Positions 29,379 to 38,775 are shown, counted from the stretch's first letter. The stretch: 64,000 bases of DNA from CAZRGV01 sp964599655 (GCA_964599655.1 CAZRGV010000007.1:1-64000); one strand, 5' to 3'. Made by a program: numbers and translations. The notes: generated by a model not told the origin, from the sequence alone.

Positions 29379-29837
29379 TTATTCAGCCGCCGTCGGCACG
29401 GCGAAGCCGAGGTGATGGGCGATGTGGATGAGCTGCAACCGGTCCCACTCGGCCTTCGTCAGCGGCCCGAGAATCCGGTGCGGAATGACGGGACCAGCCG
29501 ACGCCTTATAATGGGCGATGGCTGCCCGCAGGCCCTCCGCTTCCTCGCGCTCGCCGAGCGTGTCAATCGGCATGATCTCGGCCGGCCCGGGCAGCCCTTC
29601 TGGGAGCCTTCCGGACTCCAAGACGTGCCGCTTCTGTTCCACCGAGACCCACTTCGACGGGTCCTGCGGCGTCGTGGCAGGCAGGTCCACGACCCGACGC
29701 AGGACGGTCGCGAGGTGTTGGCAAATCTGTGCCAGCGACCAGTTTCCAACGGTCGTGTGACCCTCCAGCAGCCGCTCGACCTCCGGCATGACCTCGTCGA
29801 ACTGTTCGAATCGGAGGTTCCTTCGTCCCTCGGTCAT
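29379..29837 (-). CDS. DUF1569 family protein (DinB-like fold)
   Basis: 152 residues from ATG 29837; the longer open frame to 30080 is not used because the family begins with this Arg-rich MTEGRRNLRFEQFDEV segment. TTVGNWSLAQICQHLA (about residues 31-46) and IHIAHHLGF near the end supply the His residues expected of the DinB-like four-helix metal-binding fold. The role is unknown. It precedes the isochorismatase-like gene by 11 bases in an apparent operon. Confidence 0.82.
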   Translation of the reverse strand: MTEGRRNLRFEQFDEVMPEVERLLEGHTTVGNWSLAQICQHLATVLRRVVDLPATTPQDPSKWVSVEQKRHVLESGRLPEGLPGPAEIMPIDTLGEREEAEGLRAAIAHYKASAGPVIPHRILGPLTKAEWDRLQLIHIAHHLGFAVPTAAE

Positions 29838-29941
29838 CACTGTCCCCAGAGCCTTTCCATCGTGCCCTTGCTTCCGTCGCGTTTCCGATCCGAAGGGGTG
29901 ATTATCCCGAGGATCGTCGAATCCGGCCAGTCGGTGGTGTC

Positions 29942-30651
29942 CTACGTTGATTGAGCAGACGGGCGTGTGAACCACTCCCGCCAGTTCCCCACGTGATCCG
30001 AAAGGCCCGCCGACAGCGTCGGCGTCCGCTTGCACCAGCGTCCGAGCCCGCCCCTGACCCTCAGCGTCCGGACGCACCAACGGAAGTTCGGGCCGTACTG
30101 CGGCAGATAGGTCATCGCCTCATTGACCTACCAGTCCTTTCTGAAGCGGTACGTCTTCCGCCATTCCGGGCGTTGCGGCCGCAGTCGCTCGCGTTCTGAC
30201 GCTCCACGAACGAGGTGTTGACGCGGCGGCTCGCTGTCGAGGCGGCTAGGTCCTCCTCCAGTGGCTCCGGGGAGCCGAAGACCTGGCTCTTCTCCATCGC
30301 GACCACACGGTTGTTCTCGCGGTGCTTGTGCACCGTCGCGTCGATGACCTTCTCCGGCAACCGCCGCTCGGGCACGAGGATTGGGCGACTCGGTCCGCGT
30401 TGCGACGATGCGGGCACCGGCTCGCCGAACATCCCTCGGTCGCCGTCACATGCGCCGGATATTCGTGGTATGCGCCGGATATTCGTGGTTGGTCATCATC
30501 GCCGGCAGCTCGCACCCAGAACGTCGTTTCACCTCGGCGACGAGGGCCCGGGCGTTCTCCTCGGCCCGTGCCCCGGTAACGACCGCTAGGACGAGCTTGT
30601 GCTCGGGGTTGAAGGCGAAGCGATCCCAGTAGTCGCCCTGGTGGTCTCGTC
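29942..30651 (-). pseudogene. Decayed IS1-like transposase
   Basis: Reading the minus strand in pieces gives a recognisable transposase: DYWDRFAFNPEHKLVLAVV, GARAEENARALVAEVKRR, MTNHEYPA, then in a second frame NTSFVERQNASD, and in a third KTYRFRKDW, a stop, VNEAMTYLPQYGPNFRW and CVRTLRVRGGLGRW to a final stop at 29942. The FVERxN and KTYRFxKDW signatures match IS1-type transposases common in planctomycetes. At least two frame changes and an internal stop make it non-functional. A 20-bp tandem duplication (30451-30490) contributes one disruption. The N-terminal zinc-ribbon part was not found. Confidence 0.75.
30451..30490. repeat. 20-bp tandem duplication inside the transposase remnant
   Basis: TGCGCCGGATATTCGTGGTA is followed at once by the same 20 bases with T as the last base (19 of 20 identical). 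The extra copy shifts the transposase frame directly after MTNHEYPA. Confidence 0.9.
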
Positions 30652-31008
30652 GGGGGAGGCAGAAAACCGCGATACGGGTTCTAATGCGGTTTTTGACCCT
30701 GCTCCTGAATATCCCCTATGTTGGATCAATCGAATCCATGTCCGCCGCCCCGATTTGTAATGCGAGCTTGCACTCAAGCAGCACGTTCATCGACGTCACT
30801 GCTTTTGAGCGGCCCCACGGTCGATCATTCCCAGTCTGGCACTTCCGGAAAACCGCCCAGTAGCAACCGTGCCGCATCTTCGGTATCCTAGACTTCCGGT
30901 TCACCGCCTCGATTCGTATCAGAAAATCGTATCAGGGCGGTTTGTATCAGAAACCAAGCAAGACGAGATTGGCGCAAAGCCGGGAATATCAGACAGTTCG
31001 TTTCACAC
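30652..31008. other. Non-coding stretch with short GTATCAG repeats
   Basis: GTATCAG occurs at 30916, 30929 and 30944, with a related ATATCAG at about 30988. The spacing is not regular enough for a CRISPR. A 62-codon minus frame (30716-30904) shows no family I can name. The stretch lies between the transposase remnant and tRNA-Ser, and the repeats may be leftovers of an element end. Confidence 0.4.
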
Positions 31009-31095
31009 GGAGAGGTGACCGAGAGGCCGAAGGTGCGGCACTGGAAATGCCGTGTGGTGTCACAGCCACCGCGGGTTCGAATCCCGCCCTCTCCG
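31009..31095 (+). tRNA. tRNA-Ser (GGA anticodon)
   Basis: 87 bases with the long variable arm typical of class II tRNAs. Acceptor GGAGAGG pairs with CCTCTCC, discriminator G. The anticodon stem CGGCA/TGCCG encloses loop CTGGAAA with anticodon GGA. The T arm is GCGGG-TTCGAAT-CCCGC. CCA is not encoded. Remnants of two transposases flank it. Confidence 0.93.
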
Positions 31096-31200
31096 CTTGA
31101 ACATCTGTGGTGTCAATGGCTTAGAAAGAACACTCTCGACGTAACTCTCCGATTACCCCATAAGCGTCTTCCGATCTCTCGCGAGCGCGACCAAACGAGA

Positions 31201-31243
31201 AAACCCCCGACCCGGCTGATGCCGAGACGGGGGTTTGTTGTTG
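31201..31243 (+). terminator. Terminator downstream of tRNA-Ser
   Basis: AAACCCCCG (31201-31209) pairs with CGGGGGTTT (31228-31236), with a second stem CGGC/GCCG and loop TGAT inside. T-rich sequence follows (GTTGTTGTGG). The minus side also reads TTTTCTCGTTT after the stem, so it may act in both directions. Confidence 0.7.
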
Positions 31244-31266
31244 TGGTCTGATCCCACTCATGGCCG

Positions 31267-31557
31267 TCAGCGTCGAAGGAGGTCGATGAGGCGAGCAACC
31301 TCGGCTAGATCGCAACCATCCGGGGTTGCTTGGATGGATTTGATAGCTGGTGGCGTCTCCATCCGCCGCCCATCGAGCCCCAGCATCGTCGCACTCCACC
31401 GCCTCGCGAAGTCCGAGGCGGGTCGCGGCGCTCCGCGCCAGTATCTTTTTGACTTGACCCGCTGAAAGACTGGCTCGATCTCGTTGAGCTTCGGGCTGGA
31501 CGGCGGCAGAACACTTGGGGTCCGAAACCTCGTTCCTTCGCGAGGAGCCGAGTGCAT
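31267..31557 (-). pseudogene. IS630-like transposase, C-terminal remnant
   Basis: The minus frame contains LPPSSPKLNEIEPVFQRVK, matching the LPPYSPELNPIE block around the last catalytic Glu of IS630-family DDE transposases. The first two catalytic Asp blocks are not recognisable upstream, where a 10-N gap (31637-31646) and the next gene begin. It is a fragment only. Confidence 0.65.
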
Positions 31558-31636
31558 TTCACCGCGCGTTGGGAGACGATCCGACTTCGACCGTAGCGAC
31601 GCGAGGCGGGTCGGTCATGGTAACGGCGGTAAGTCT

Positions 31637-31646
31637 NNNNNNNNNN
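31637..31646. other. Assembly gap (10 N)
   Basis: Lies between the IS630-like remnant and the beta-lactamase/VanX fusion gene. Its true length is unknown, so more of the element may be missing here. Confidence 0.95.
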
Positions 31647-31719
31647 GCCCTCCACTCGTACCGAACCCATCTGGGGTGGGGGCGCGCGTGACGGCCTGGC
31701 CTGCGCCGTGGAGGAACTC

Positions 31720-34089
31720 ATGGCACGTTTGGTGTTTCGACTCCGAAGAAGGATCTTGCTTGCGATCGGGCTTGCAATCGTGGTGGGTCAGGCTCGATCG
31801 ACACCCGCACAAGTCGAGGTTGTGGCTCAGGCTCCCTACGACGAGGTGTCGGAGCGACTAGGCGGTCTTGTTGAAAGAGAGCGGGCCGAGAAGCAACTTC
31901 CCGCCGTCATGATCGCCCTGGTGGATGACCAGAGAATCGTCTGGGCCAAGGGGTTCGGGCTTGCCGATCCTGCTCGACGGATTCCCGCCTCGGCCGAGAC
32001 CGTTGTTCGGGTCGGATCGATCTCGAAACTCTTCACGGATCTGGCGGTGATGCAGCTTGTCGAACGGGGGATCGTTGACCTCGACGCGCCGGTCCAGACG
32101 TATTTGCCTGGGTTTCATCCAGCGAATCCCTTCGACCAGCCAATCACGCTTCGGCAGTTGATGTCGCACCGATCGGGTCTGGTCAGAGAGCCGCCGGTCG
32201 GGCACTACTTCGACCCCGAAGCCCCTTCCCTGGCCGAGACCGTCAGGAGTCTCAACACCACCCGGCTGATCTACGAACCCGAGACGCGAACCAAATACTC
32301 AAACGCGGGCATCGCCACGGTGGGCCTGGTGGTTGAGACGCTTCGGAAGCAGCCATTCGACGAGGCCTTGCGGGCGACGATCCTCGACCCGCTGGGGATG
32401 ACCTCCAGCGCGTTCGAGCTGAGACCCGAGCTCGAATCCCGGCTGGCCAAGGCGGTTATGTGGACCTACGACAATCGTGAGTTCCCTGCCCCGACGTTCC
32501 GGATCGGAACCTCGCCAGCCGGCAACCTCTACTCGACGGTCGGCGACCTTGGCAAGTTTCTCGCTTTACTCTTTGCCCGCGGCATCTCTAACAACGGCCC
32601 GATCGTCAAATCCGAGACGCTGGAAGCGATGTGGAATCCACAGTTTGGTGACTCGTCGCCGTTCGGGCTCGGGTTCGTTTTGTCCAGACTCGATGGGCAC
32701 CGGCAGATCAGTCACGGTGGGGCCGTTTACGGATTCGCGACCGAGCTGGCCGCATTGCCCGACGAGAAGCTTGGTGTGGCGGTGGTCGCCACGAAGGACT
32801 GCGCAAACGGGTTCACGAAAAACGTCGCCAGCCAGGCCCTTCGTCTCTTGCTCGCTGCCCGCAACGGTAACCCGTTGCCCGAAATCGAGTCGACCGAACC
32901 CATCGGCCCGGAACGCGCGGCAAAGCTTCAGGGACGATACGAGAGGGAGGATCAGGGGTTTGATTTGATCGAGCGAGATGGTCGGCTTTTTGTGCAGGCT
33001 TTCCAAGGGGGTTACCGCAATGAACTCCGCGCCAGGGGCGATGAACTCGTCGTCGACGATCCGCTGGGCTTTGGTCCATCGTTCCAGGTCAAGGAGAAGA
33101 TCCTGACAATCGGCTCGAAATCCTTCGAACGCGTCGAGCGCAGGCCGCCGCCGCCGTGTCCCGATAAATGGAAAGGACTTCTCGGCGAGTATGGCTGGGA
33201 TCACGACGTACTTTACATTCTCGAGAAAGATGGCAAGCTTCAGGCCTTGATCGAATGGTTTGAATACAACCCCCTGGAAGAGGTTGAGCCGAACGTCTTC
33301 CGCTTTCCGGATCATGGTCTCTACGCGGGCGAGAGACTGATCTTCCAGCGGGACGAAATGGGTCGGGCGACGCAGGTTGAGGCCGCCAGCGTGGTCTTCC
33401 GCCGCCGAGTCATCGACGGCGAGAACGGCGGGACATTCAAAATCAAGCCGGTCAACCCCGTTGACGTGCTTCGTGTCAAGGCTCAGGCGGCCGCCCCTCC
33501 CAAGGAAAGTGGCGAGTTCCGCAAACCCGAACTCGTCGAGTTGGTTCGTCTCGACCCGAGCATCAGGCTCGACATCCGATACGCCTCGACGAACAACTTC
33601 CTCGGCACGCCATTCTATGCCGAGGCTCGCGCTTTCATGCAACGTCCAGCCGCGGAAGCCCTGGTCCGCGCGCATCGCGAGTTGGCCAAACAAAAGCTCG
33701 GCCTCCTGATCCACGACGCATATCGTCCCTGGTTTGTCACCCGTATGTTTTGGGATGCCACAACGGGCCCCGATCGCCAGTTCGTCGCCGATCCCGAAAA
33801 GGGCTCGAGACACAATCGTGGCTGCGCGGTCGATCTCACTTTGTACGATCGAGAGACAGGCAAGCCGATCGAGATGGTGGGGGGGTACGACGAATTCTCA
33901 GCTCGTTCGAACCCCGATTATCCAGGCGGAACGTCACTCCAGCGATGGTATCGCGAACGACTACGGCGAGCTCTTGAAGCTGAGGGATTCCGGGTCAATG
34001 CGGTTGAGTGGTGGCATTTCGACCACCAGGATTGGTCCCATTACCCGATCCTAAACGTCCCCTTTAATCAAGTCGATCCCACGTCCTGA
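31720..34089 (+). CDS. Fusion of serine beta-lactamase-like hydrolase and VanX-type D-Ala-D-Ala dipeptidase
   Basis: 789 residues. ATG 31720 is preferred to the in-frame GTG at 31708 because GGAGG lies 5 bases before it and a signal peptide follows (hydrophobic residues 11-23). Residues 40 to about 370 form a class C beta-lactamase/PBP4*-type domain: S100-x-x-K103, Y193-S-N195 and H332-G-G. A beta-rich middle region (about 390-600) resembles the C-terminal domains of such serine hydrolases. The C-terminal 190 residues are an M15D dipeptidase: DAYRPW, SRHNRGCAVD (zinc His698 and Asp705) and EWWH (catalytic Glu763, zinc His766). Both domains keep their catalytic residues. Together they suggest extracytoplasmic D-amino-acid peptide turnover; this is inference. 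Confidence 0.9.
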   Translation: MARLVFRLRRRILLAIGLAIVVGQARSTPAQVEVVAQAPYDEVSERLGGLVERERAEKQLPAVMIALVDDQRIVWAKGFGLADPARRIPASAETVVRVGSISKLFTDLAVMQLVERGIVDLDAPVQTYLPGFHPANPFDQPITLRQLMSHRSGLVREPPVGHYFDPEAPSLAETVRSLNTTRLIYEPETRTKYSNAGIATVGLVVETLRKQPFDEALRATILDPLGMTSSAFELRPELESRLAKAVMWTYDNREFPAPTFRIGTSPAGNLYSTVGDLGKFLALLFARGISNNGPIVKSETLEAMWNPQFGDSSPFGLGFVLSRLDGHRQISHGGAVYGFATELAALPDEKLGVAVVATKDCANGFTKNVASQALRLLLAARNGNPLPEIESTEPIGPERAAKLQGRYEREDQGFDLIERDGRLFVQAFQGGYRNELRARGDELVVDDPLGFGPSFQVKEKILTIGSKSFERVERRPPPPCPDKWKGLLGEYGWDHDVLYILEKDGKLQALIEWFEYNPLEEVEPNVFRFPDHGLYAGERLIFQRDEMGRATQVEAASVVFRRRVIDGENGGTFKIKPVNPVDVLRVKAQAAAPPKESGEFRKPELVELVRLDPSIRLDIRYASTNNFLGTPFYAEARAFMQRPAAEALVRAHRELAKQKLGLLIHDAYRPWFVTRMFWDATTGPDRQFVADPEKGSRHNRGCAVDLTLYDRETGKPIEMVGGYDEFSARSNPDYPGGTSLQRWYRERLRRALEAEGFRVNAVEWWHFDHQDWSHYPILNVPFNQVDPTS

Positions 34090-34152
34090 CCCCTCGTGTT
34101 CTTCCCATGGTCGCGCTGTGCACTGCGCATTCTAGTTTAGAAAAGATAAGGT

Positions 34153-34190
34153 ATTTTGCCGGAATAAACATTGGACATAAAGGGCAAAAT
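34153..34190. promoter_or_regulatory. Inverted repeat upstream of the histidine kinase
   Basis: ATTTTGCC (34153-34160) and GGCAAAAT (34183-34190) form an 8-bp perfect inverted repeat with a 22-base AT-rich spacer. It lies in the 34090-34311 intergenic stretch, 120 bases before the kinase ATG. It could be an operator, but no promoter elements were assigned. Confidence 0.3.
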
Positions 34191-34311
34191 CTGGCAAACT
34201 GCGACGGATCTCCCCCCAAGGTCAGTCCTTCCATGCTGGAAGTCGAGATCGGGCGAGGCCTTCTTTAGGGCTCGCGTACGTCGAGAATCGCCGAGGCGAA
34301 GAGGCCACGCG

Positions 34312-35844
34312 ATGCTTGCCACGAAACTTACTCCGCCGATGCGATACGGTGTGGCCGTCGTCGCCACGGTGCTGGCGCTGTCGTTGAAACGAGTTCTTGA
34401 CCCCTGGGTGCAGGAGTCCGCCGTCCTGGAGTTTGGACTTATCGCCGTGAGTTTCGTCGCCTGGTTCGGAAATCTTGGGCCGGCTCTACTCACGACGGTT
34501 CTCACGGCTCTTGGGGCCGAGCTACTTTTCTTCGCTTCGAAGCGGAGCCTCCCCATCCACTGGTCGACCGACATGTTTCGGCTTGGGATGTTCCTGATCG
34601 AGGGCGTCTTGATCGGTCTTCTGGTCGAGGCGCTGCATCTAGCCCGCCGGCGCGCCGAGGTCGCGTGCCAGGCGCGCGATCGTTTTCTAGCGGTACTTAG
34701 TCATGAGCTGCGGACTCCGCTCACTCCCGTGCTTGCCACAGTGTCCGCCATGCTCGAGGAAGGGTCGGATCACGACCATCACACCGAGCTGCAGATGATC
34801 CAGCGCAACATTCAGACGGAGGCGCGGCTGATCGACGATCTGTTGGATGTCTCGCAGATTGCTGAAGGGCGAATGCCGCTGGATCTTCACGTCCTCGACC
34901 TTCACGAAATCCTCCTGAGGGCCTTGGAAGTCTGCCGGTTGGACATCGACGCCAAGGGCTTGAACCTGACGCTGGAGCTCGACGCCCGGTCGCACCATGC
35001 TAGGCTCGACCGGGTGCGGATGAAACAGCTATTCTGGAACCTGATCCACAACGCTGTAAAGTTCACGCATCCCGGCGGTTGTCTGACAATTCGCACTCGA
35101 AACGAAGTGCCTCGCGGTCGAAAAAACGCCCCCACCTCGCTCGGTCTGATTGTCGAATTCGAAGACTCCGGCATCGGGATCACGCCAAACTGGGAGGAGC
35201 GAATCTTTGAACCGTTTGAGCAAGCCTGTCGCGATCGGAGCGACAAGGAAGAACGACAGAGAGGATTGGGGCTCGGTTTGGCGATCAGCCGATCCGTGGC
35301 GGCGGCCCATGGTGGACGGCTGATCGCGATCAGCCGAGGTCGAGATCTTGGATCAACCTTCCGCCTAGAACTCTCGGCCGTACCGACACCCGAGTCCTGG
35401 CTGGATCCTGACGCCCCACGCGCCCCGAGAGGTGGCCCGGCAATCGAGAGTTGCCGCAAGATCCTGCTGGTCGAGGATAATCCCGATACGCTTCGATTTC
35501 TGAGCTTGGTCCTTGGGCGTCGTGGTCATGAGGTCATCGCCGCATCAAACCTGGAACTGGCCCAGACCAAGTTACTCGACCGGTCGATCGATCTGTTGAT
35601 CAGCGACATCGAGCTGCCCGACGGTACCGGACTCGAATTGATGGAGTCGCTTCCTGCTGGACGCCGACTTCCAGCGATCGCCTTGAGTGGTTTCGGCTCG
35701 GAAGATGATATTCGCCGAAGTCTCGAAGCGGGATTTGCCGAGCACCTGACCAAGCCCGTCACAATCGGCCAGCTCGAAGCCGCGATCAGCCGAGTCCTCA
35801 ACGCCTCAATTCGCGACCCGGCCCTGATCACGGGCCACGCATGA
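34312..35844 (+). CDS. Hybrid sensor histidine kinase with C-terminal receiver domain
   Basis: 510 residues from ATG 34312 (AGAGG about 9 bases upstream). The N-terminal 110 residues form three or four membrane segments of DUF4118 (KdpD-like) type with no large periplasmic sensor. The HisKA box FLAVLSHELRTPL gives phospho-acceptor His131. HATPase_c follows with NLIHNAVKFT, DSGIGI and GLGLGLAI. The receiver domain begins at about residue 385 (ILLVEDNPDT), with acceptor Asp in SDIELPDG and Lys in LTKPV. No DNA-binding partner is adjacent, so its output partner is unknown. It signals from the cytoplasmic membrane. Confidence 0.93.
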   Translation: MLATKLTPPMRYGVAVVATVLALSLKRVLDPWVQESAVLEFGLIAVSFVAWFGNLGPALLTTVLTALGAELLFFASKRSLPIHWSTDMFRLGMFLIEGVLIGLLVEALHLARRRAEVACQARDRFLAVLSHELRTPLTPVLATVSAMLEEGSDHDHHTELQMIQRNIQTEARLIDDLLDVSQIAEGRMPLDLHVLDLHEILLRALEVCRLDIDAKGLNLTLELDARSHHARLDRVRMKQLFWNLIHNAVKFTHPGGCLTIRTRNEVPRGRKNAPTSLGLIVEFEDSGIGITPNWEERIFEPFEQACRDRSDKEERQRGLGLGLAISRSVAAAHGGRLIAISRGRDLGSTFRLELSAVPTPESWLDPDAPRAPRGGPAIESCRKILLVEDNPDTLRFLSLVLGRRGHEVIAASNLELAQTKLLDRSIDLLISDIELPDGTGLELMESLPAGRRLPAIALSGFGSEDDIRRSLEAGFAEHLTKPVTIGQLEAAISRVLNASIRDPALITGHA

Positions 35845-35892
35845 ACAAAGGTTCGGTGACCGGTCCGGGCCTGGTGCTTGCTCTGGGGTGAT

Positions 35893-35932
35893 CTGGCGGT
35901 TAGGATCCAACAAATGTTGGTTCACTCGCCAG
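35893..35932 (+). terminator. Possible hairpin after the kinase gene
   Basis: CTGGCG (35893-35898) pairs with CGCCAG (35927-35932), and inside them CCAACA pairs with TGTTGG around two A (35907-35920). There is no T-run, so it may be an imperfect terminator or a regulatory hairpin upstream of the DUF1549 gene. Confidence 0.35.
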
Positions 35933-36015
35933 GCCGGAATTGTTCGAGCCCTCGGCCTTGATGCTTCCTTCTGAGACGCGGGGCTGGATCAACCTCTCGA
36001 ACCGGTGATCACGCC

Positions 36016-38754
36016 ATGACGACCCTCCTCACGCTCGTGATAATTTCGATCTCGACCCCTTCGGCAGGCAATTCCGTCGACTACATCCGCGACATCAAAC
36101 CCGTGCTCGCCAAGCGCTGCTACGCGTGCCACGCAGCACTGAAGCAAAAAGCGGGGCTGCGGCTCGACACCGCTGCGTCGATCCTCCAAGGGGGCGAGAG
36201 CGGCTCGGCCGTCGAGCCTGGCCAGGCTGACGAGAGCTTACTGGTCGACCGGGTGACCAACCCCGACCCGAGTTACCGGATGCCACCGGAGGGGGAACCT
36301 CTGACCACCGAGGAGATCGACCACCTCCGCGCCTGGATCAACGCCGGTGCTCCGATACCCTCCGAGGAGTCGCCTCAGAAAGATCCTCGACAACACTGGG
36401 CCTATATTCCGCCCGTCCGCCCGCAGCTTCCCAAGGTCTCGAACTCTGCCTGGGTTCGCAACCCGATCGACACGTTTCTGGCCGCCGAGCATGAGGTCCG
36501 AGGCCTTGTTCCGCGCCCCTCCGTGAACAAGGCGACCTTACTCCGCCGCGTCTCGCTCGACCTGACGGGGTTGGCGCCAACACCCGATCAACTGCACGCA
36601 TTTTTGAATGATCCCACACCCGACGCCTATGAAGCAGCCGTTGAACGTCTCCTGGCCAGCCCTCAATACGGCGAGCGATGGGGACGTCACTGGATGGACG
36701 TCTGGCGTTACAGCGACTGGTACGGTTACGGCGCCGAGGTTCGCCATAGCCAACCCCACATCTGGCGATGGCGCGACTGGATCGTCGAATCCCTGAATCA
36801 GGACAAGGGTTATGATCAGATGGTCGTCGAGATGCTCGCCGGCGATGAGGTGGCGCCCGACGATCCGAAGACCCTTCGTGCCACCGGCTATCTCGTCCGC
36901 AACTGGTTCAAGTTCAATCGCCACGTCTGGCTGCAAGACACGGTCGACCACACGGCCAAGGCGTTCCTGGGCATCACCTTCAACTGCGCCCGCTGTCACG
37001 ACCACAAGTACGATCCGATTGCGCAAGAAGATTATTATCGATTTCGGGCCTTTTTCGAACCGCACGACGTTCGCACCGACCGAGTTCCCGGCCAGCCCGA
37101 TACCGGCAAGGATGGCCTCGTGCGGGTCTATGACGCTCATGCCGAGACCCCGACTTACCTCTTCGTGCGCGGCGATGACATGCAGCCGGTCAAGGACAAG
37201 CCGCTATCGCCCGGTCTTCCTCGCATTCTTGGCGGGGAGTTGACGATCGCAAGTGAATCGCTACCGCCGCGTTCCTATTACACGGCGCTTCAGCCCCACA
37301 TTCAGGCCGAGGCGATCGCGTCCGCCGAGTCGGACATTCAGAAAGCGACGCTGGACCTCGACGCCGCTCGCAAGGCCGGTGACGCCGCGCTCGAACGACT
37401 GACGAGTCTGGAGTCGGAATTGAGCGCCAATGCTAGCGCCCTGGCTGAGGCGAGGTCAGCGATCGCCAAGGCGAAGGCCGATGCTCTGCTCGCCGAGACC
37501 GCGCTGCGGGCCGCCCGACTTGAACTGGCCTCGCGAAAGGCAAGAATCACCGCCGACGAAGCCCGGTTCGCCCAGCCGCCCGACTCGAAGAAGGCGGAGA
37601 TCCTCGCTCTCATGGCAGGCCACGCCGAACGCCAGGCCGCGCTGGCCAAGGCTGAAGAAACCCTGGCCAGGGCCGAGCACGCCCTTGCCGACGCTCGCCA
37701 GGCTCTCGCGCTCAAGCCCGGCGACGCTAAGGCGGAGCAAGCGGTTTCCACCGCCGAGGCCAGGCTCGCCGACGCCAGGAAGGGCATCGAACCGGCCCGC
37801 AAGGCTCTTGACTCGCGCTCGGGGAAGTACACGCCGATCAGCCCCATCTATCCGGCCACAACAACCGGTCGGCGTCTCGCACTCGCGAAATGGATCACTC
37901 ATCGCGACAATCCCACCGCCGCTCGTGTCGCCGTCAATCACATTTGGATGCGACATTTCGGCGAGCCGCTGGTGCCGACCGTCTTCGACTTCGGTCTCAA
38001 CGGTAAACCACCCACCCACCCAGAGCTGCTCGATTGGCTGGCCGTTGAATTCATAGAACATGGCTGGAGCCTGAAACATTTGCACCGCTTGATCGTTACT
38101 AGCAATGCCTATCGGATGGAATCGACCGCGGGGCCCGACAATTCGAACAACTCGGTCGATCCATCGAATGTCTACCTCTGGCGCATGAATCCGAAACGCA
38201 TGGAGGCCGAGATCATTCGCGACAATCTCCTCGCGATCGCAGGAAACCTCGATCCGGCGATGGGAGGCCCAGAGCTTGACGAGAACTCCGCGCTCACGAC
38301 CTACCGACGCAGCCTCTACTACCGCCACGCCCCCGAGAAACAGGCTGTCTTCCTCAAGCTCTTCGACACCGCCAACACCACCGCCTGTTACCGCCGCGAC
38401 GTGAGCGTCATTCCCCAGCAAGCCCTTGCGCTGGCCAATAGCCCGCTCGCCCTGGCGCAGGCGCGACGGCTCGCGAGCCGGCTTTCGAAGGATCCGGTTG
38501 ACACCGCCGACGGGGCATTCGTGGCCGCGGCCTTCGAGCACATTCTTGGCCGTGCTCCGAACCTTGAGGAGCAGTCTGTCTGCGAGGATTACCTTGCCTC
38601 ACAGGCGGCCCGTCTGGCCGATCCCGGCACGTTGACACCCTTCCATGAAGGCCCCGCCTGCCCCGTCGCTCCGTCGCCCGACCCTCGCCAACGCGCACGA
38701 GAAAATCTCGTTCACGTGCTAATCAATCATAATGATTTTGTGACGATTCGATAA
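36016..38754 (+). CDS. Exported c-type cytochrome with DUF1549/DUF1553 and coiled coil
   Basis: 912 residues with a short hydrophobic export signal (1-17). PSCyt1-type haem site CYACH is at 35-39, with the MPPEGEPL axial-type Met near 89. DUF1549 follows (RRVSLDLTGLAPTPDQL, then a second CxxCH, CARCH, at 324-328). About residues 430-600 are an Ala/Glu/Lys-rich coiled coil that separates DUF1549 from the C-terminal DUF1553 (RLALAKWITHRDNPTAARV, RMNPKRMEAE). The function of this planctomycete family is unknown; the two haem motifs suggest redox activity outside the membrane. It is first of a three-gene operon with two DUF1501 genes (21 and 20 bases apart). Confidence 0.9.
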   Translation: MTTLLTLVIISISTPSAGNSVDYIRDIKPVLAKRCYACHAALKQKAGLRLDTAASILQGGESGSAVEPGQADESLLVDRVTNPDPSYRMPPEGEPLTTEEIDHLRAWINAGAPIPSEESPQKDPRQHWAYIPPVRPQLPKVSNSAWVRNPIDTFLAAEHEVRGLVPRPSVNKATLLRRVSLDLTGLAPTPDQLHAFLNDPTPDAYEAAVERLLASPQYGERWGRHWMDVWRYSDWYGYGAEVRHSQPHIWRWRDWIVESLNQDKGYDQMVVEMLAGDEVAPDDPKTLRATGYLVRNWFKFNRHVWLQDTVDHTAKAFLGITFNCARCHDHKYDPIAQEDYYRFRAFFEPHDVRTDRVPGQPDTGKDGLVRVYDAHAETPTYLFVRGDDMQPVKDKPLSPGLPRILGGELTIASESLPPRSYYTALQPHIQAEAIASAESDIQKATLDLDAARKAGDAALERLTSLESELSANASALAEARSAIAKAKADALLAETALRAARLELASRKARITADEARFAQPPDSKKAEILALMAGHAERQAALAKAEETLARAEHALADARQALALKPGDAKAEQAVSTAEARLADARKGIEPARKALDSRSGKYTPISPIYPATTTGRRLALAKWITHRDNPTAARVAVNHIWMRHFGEPLVPTVFDFGLNGKPPTHPELLDWLAVEFIEHGWSLKHLHRLIVTSNAYRMESTAGPDNSNNSVDPSNVYLWRMNPKRMEAEIIRDNLLAIAGNLDPAMGGPELDENSALTTYRRSLYYRHAPEKQAVFLKLFDTANTTACYRRDVSVIPQQALALANSPLALAQARRLASRLSKDPVDTADGAFVAAAFEHILGRAPNLEEQSVCEDYLASQAARLADPGTLTPFHEGPACPVAPSPDPRQRARENLVHVLINHNDFVTIR

Positions 38755-38775
38755 GTCAAGAAAAGGGGCCTCGCC

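Noticed and set aside
30916..30994. GTATCAG repeats as a CRISPR array
   Set aside because: The units are only 7 bases, the spacing is irregular and very short, and no cas genes are present.
32566..33813. 415-codon minus-strand open frame
   Set aside because: Antisense to the beta-lactamase/VanX fusion, which has clear motifs on the plus strand.
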